This document shows positions 15,183-16,011 of a stretch of DNA of 16,011 nt, piece by piece. Position numbers and translations under genes: made by a program. Where the stretch lies: positions 1-16,011 of the forward strand of contig JBBQPM010000159.1 of NCBI GenBank assembly GCA_038217425.1. Reading direction: 5' to 3'. The notes under the pieces are model-generated. The model had not been told where the DNA came from, did no database searches, and worked only from the letters and a program-made list of their open reading frames with translations. Position 1 is the first letter of the stretch. The number at the start of each line of letters is the position of its first letter. This DNA comes from JAIEPT01 sp038217425. GTDB lineage: Bacteria; Planctomycetota; Planctomycetia; Gemmatales; Gemmataceae.

Positions 15183-16011
15183 ATGGCTCGGCTCGTCGCG
15201 TTTCTGTGCCTGCTGCAATTCCCCGCGGCGGCGTGCGCCTGGAACGACCTGGGGCACAAGCTCGTCGCCCAACTCGCCTACCGACAACTCACGGGCGACG
15301 CCAAGAAAAAGCTCGGCGACCTCCTCAAGCATCATCCGCAGTACCAGCGCGACCTCCTCAAGGGCCTACCCGCGGGCGGCGACGAAACCCTCCACGCCTT
15401 CATGATCGCGGCATCCTGGCCTGACCTCATCCGCAACAATTTCCACCCCGCAAACCGCCGTTGGCACAAGGGCGAATGGCACTACATAAATTCGCCCATC
15501 AGCTTCGACGGCACGGTAGGCCGGGTTCCCGAACTCGAAGGCGGCAAGGTCGACAACATCGTCAAGGCGATCCGCCACAGCGACGAGGCGTGGCGCGACC
15601 CGAAACACGACGCCGCCGACCGTGCGGCGTATCTCTGTTGGCTGCTTCATCTGGTCGGGGACCTCCATCAGCCGCTGCACTGCGCCAGTCTCTATTCGAG
15701 CCAATTCACCGAGCCCGGCGGCGACCGAGGCGGCAACCTCTTCCTCGTCCGCGGACAGTCCGGCGTGGGCAACCTCCATACCCTGTGGGACGGCATCCTG
15801 GGCAACGCCGAGTCTCTGAAGATCGTCGAATTCCACGTGTTGGCCATCGAGAAGACGCATCCCAGAGTGTCGCTCGCCCAGGAGTTGGCCGAGCAGGACT
15901 CCAAGGCTTGGGTGGCGGAGAGCGTGCAGCTGTGCCGAGCCAAAGTCTACGACCAGGGCAAGATTTTGGGCGCCGCGAAGGACGTCTACGACAAGGACCG
16001 CACGACGCCGG
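15183..16011 (+). CDS. Secreted S1/P1-type zinc nuclease (3' end outside window)
   Basis: An open frame runs from ATG 15183 to the window edge (276 codons seen), with GAGG six bases upstream. A signal peptide MARLVAFLCLLQFPAAACA should be cut before Trp20, which puts Trp at the mature N-terminus, as S1/P1 nucleases need for zinc binding. Other zinc ligands are visible in order: His25 (NDLGH), Asp81 (SWPD), His100 (WHYIN), His156, Asp160 and His166 (LLHLVGDLHQPLH), His199 and Asp203 (NLHTLWD). The spacing matches P1 nuclease. It should degrade single-stranded DNA or RNA outside the cytoplasm, perhaps for phosphate or nucleotide scavenging. It follows mtdB by 15 bp and may be read through from it, but no functional link to C1 metabolism is apparent. 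Confidence 0.93.
   Translation, partial: MARLVAFLCLLQFPAAACAWNDLGHKLVAQLAYRQLTGDAKKKLGDLLKHHPQYQRDLLKGLPAGGDETLHAFMIAASWPDLIRNNFHPANRRWHKGEWHYINSPISFDGTVGRVPELEGGKVDNIVKAIRHSDEAWRDPKHDAADRAAYLCWLLHLVGDLHQPLHCASLYSSQFTEPGGDRGGNLFLVRGQSGVGNLHTLWDGILGNAESLKIVEFHVLAIEKTHPRVSLAQELAEQDSKAWVAESVQLCRAKVYDQGKILGAAKDVYDKDRTTP

Noticed and set aside
13689..15335. 548-codon minus-strand open frame across fae and mtdB
   Set aside because: Its Gly/Asp-rich low-complexity translation is the complement of two well-supported genes and crosses their intergenic gap.

Overview
The window is GC-rich bacterial DNA that most likely comes from a planctomycete (Planctomycetota). Three things point there: a secreted DUF1549/DUF1553 (PSD1-type) protein paired with a Tat-signal DUF1501 protein, a tetrahydromethanopterin-linked C1 pair (fae-mtdB), and many nested-palindrome repeats in the gaps between genes. 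The assignment rests on gene content; no rRNA gene is present.

Layout. Bases 1-62 hold the tail of an unidentified plus-strand gene. Bases 63-290 are non-coding and carry an inverted-repeat element with a possible target-site duplication. Five minus-strand genes fill 291-5683. Read in their own direction these are: a secreted PSD1-type protein and its DUF1501 partner (14 bp apart), a TPR-like protein of unknown role, RNA 2',3'-cyclic phosphodiesterase ThpR, and a small DUF983 membrane protein starting one base after the thpR stop. A perfect 28-bp inverted repeat separates the TPR-like gene from thpR.

Bases 5851-12162 (plus strand) are a DNA damage tolerance block: an SRAP/YedK-type abasic-site protein, then imuA, imuB and dnaE2. 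The last three are the standard mutasome cassette: error-prone polymerase DnaE2, the catalytically dead Y-family adaptor ImuB, and the accessory protein ImuA. imuA and imuB overlap by 74 nt. imuB and dnaE2 are separated by 157 bp filled with palindromic repeat sequence. rsmB (16S rRNA m5C methyltransferase) faces dnaE2 convergently, 7 bp away.

Bases 13734-15167 (plus strand, divergent from rsmB) encode formaldehyde-activating enzyme (fae) and methylene-H4MPT dehydrogenase (mtdB). Together they condense formaldehyde with tetrahydromethanopterin and oxidise the product, so they suggest formaldehyde detoxification or C1 oxidation. A 13-bp hairpin of the same sequence family as the 28-bp repeat sits between them. 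A secreted zinc-dependent S1/P1-type nuclease follows 15 bp after mtdB and runs off the window edge.

I see no tRNA, rRNA, CRISPR array, IS transposase or prophage gene. I found no clearly new protein system. The least explained signal is the palindromic repeats: at least two families, each built from self-complementary modules, lying in intergenic gaps and in one case inside the mutasome operon.
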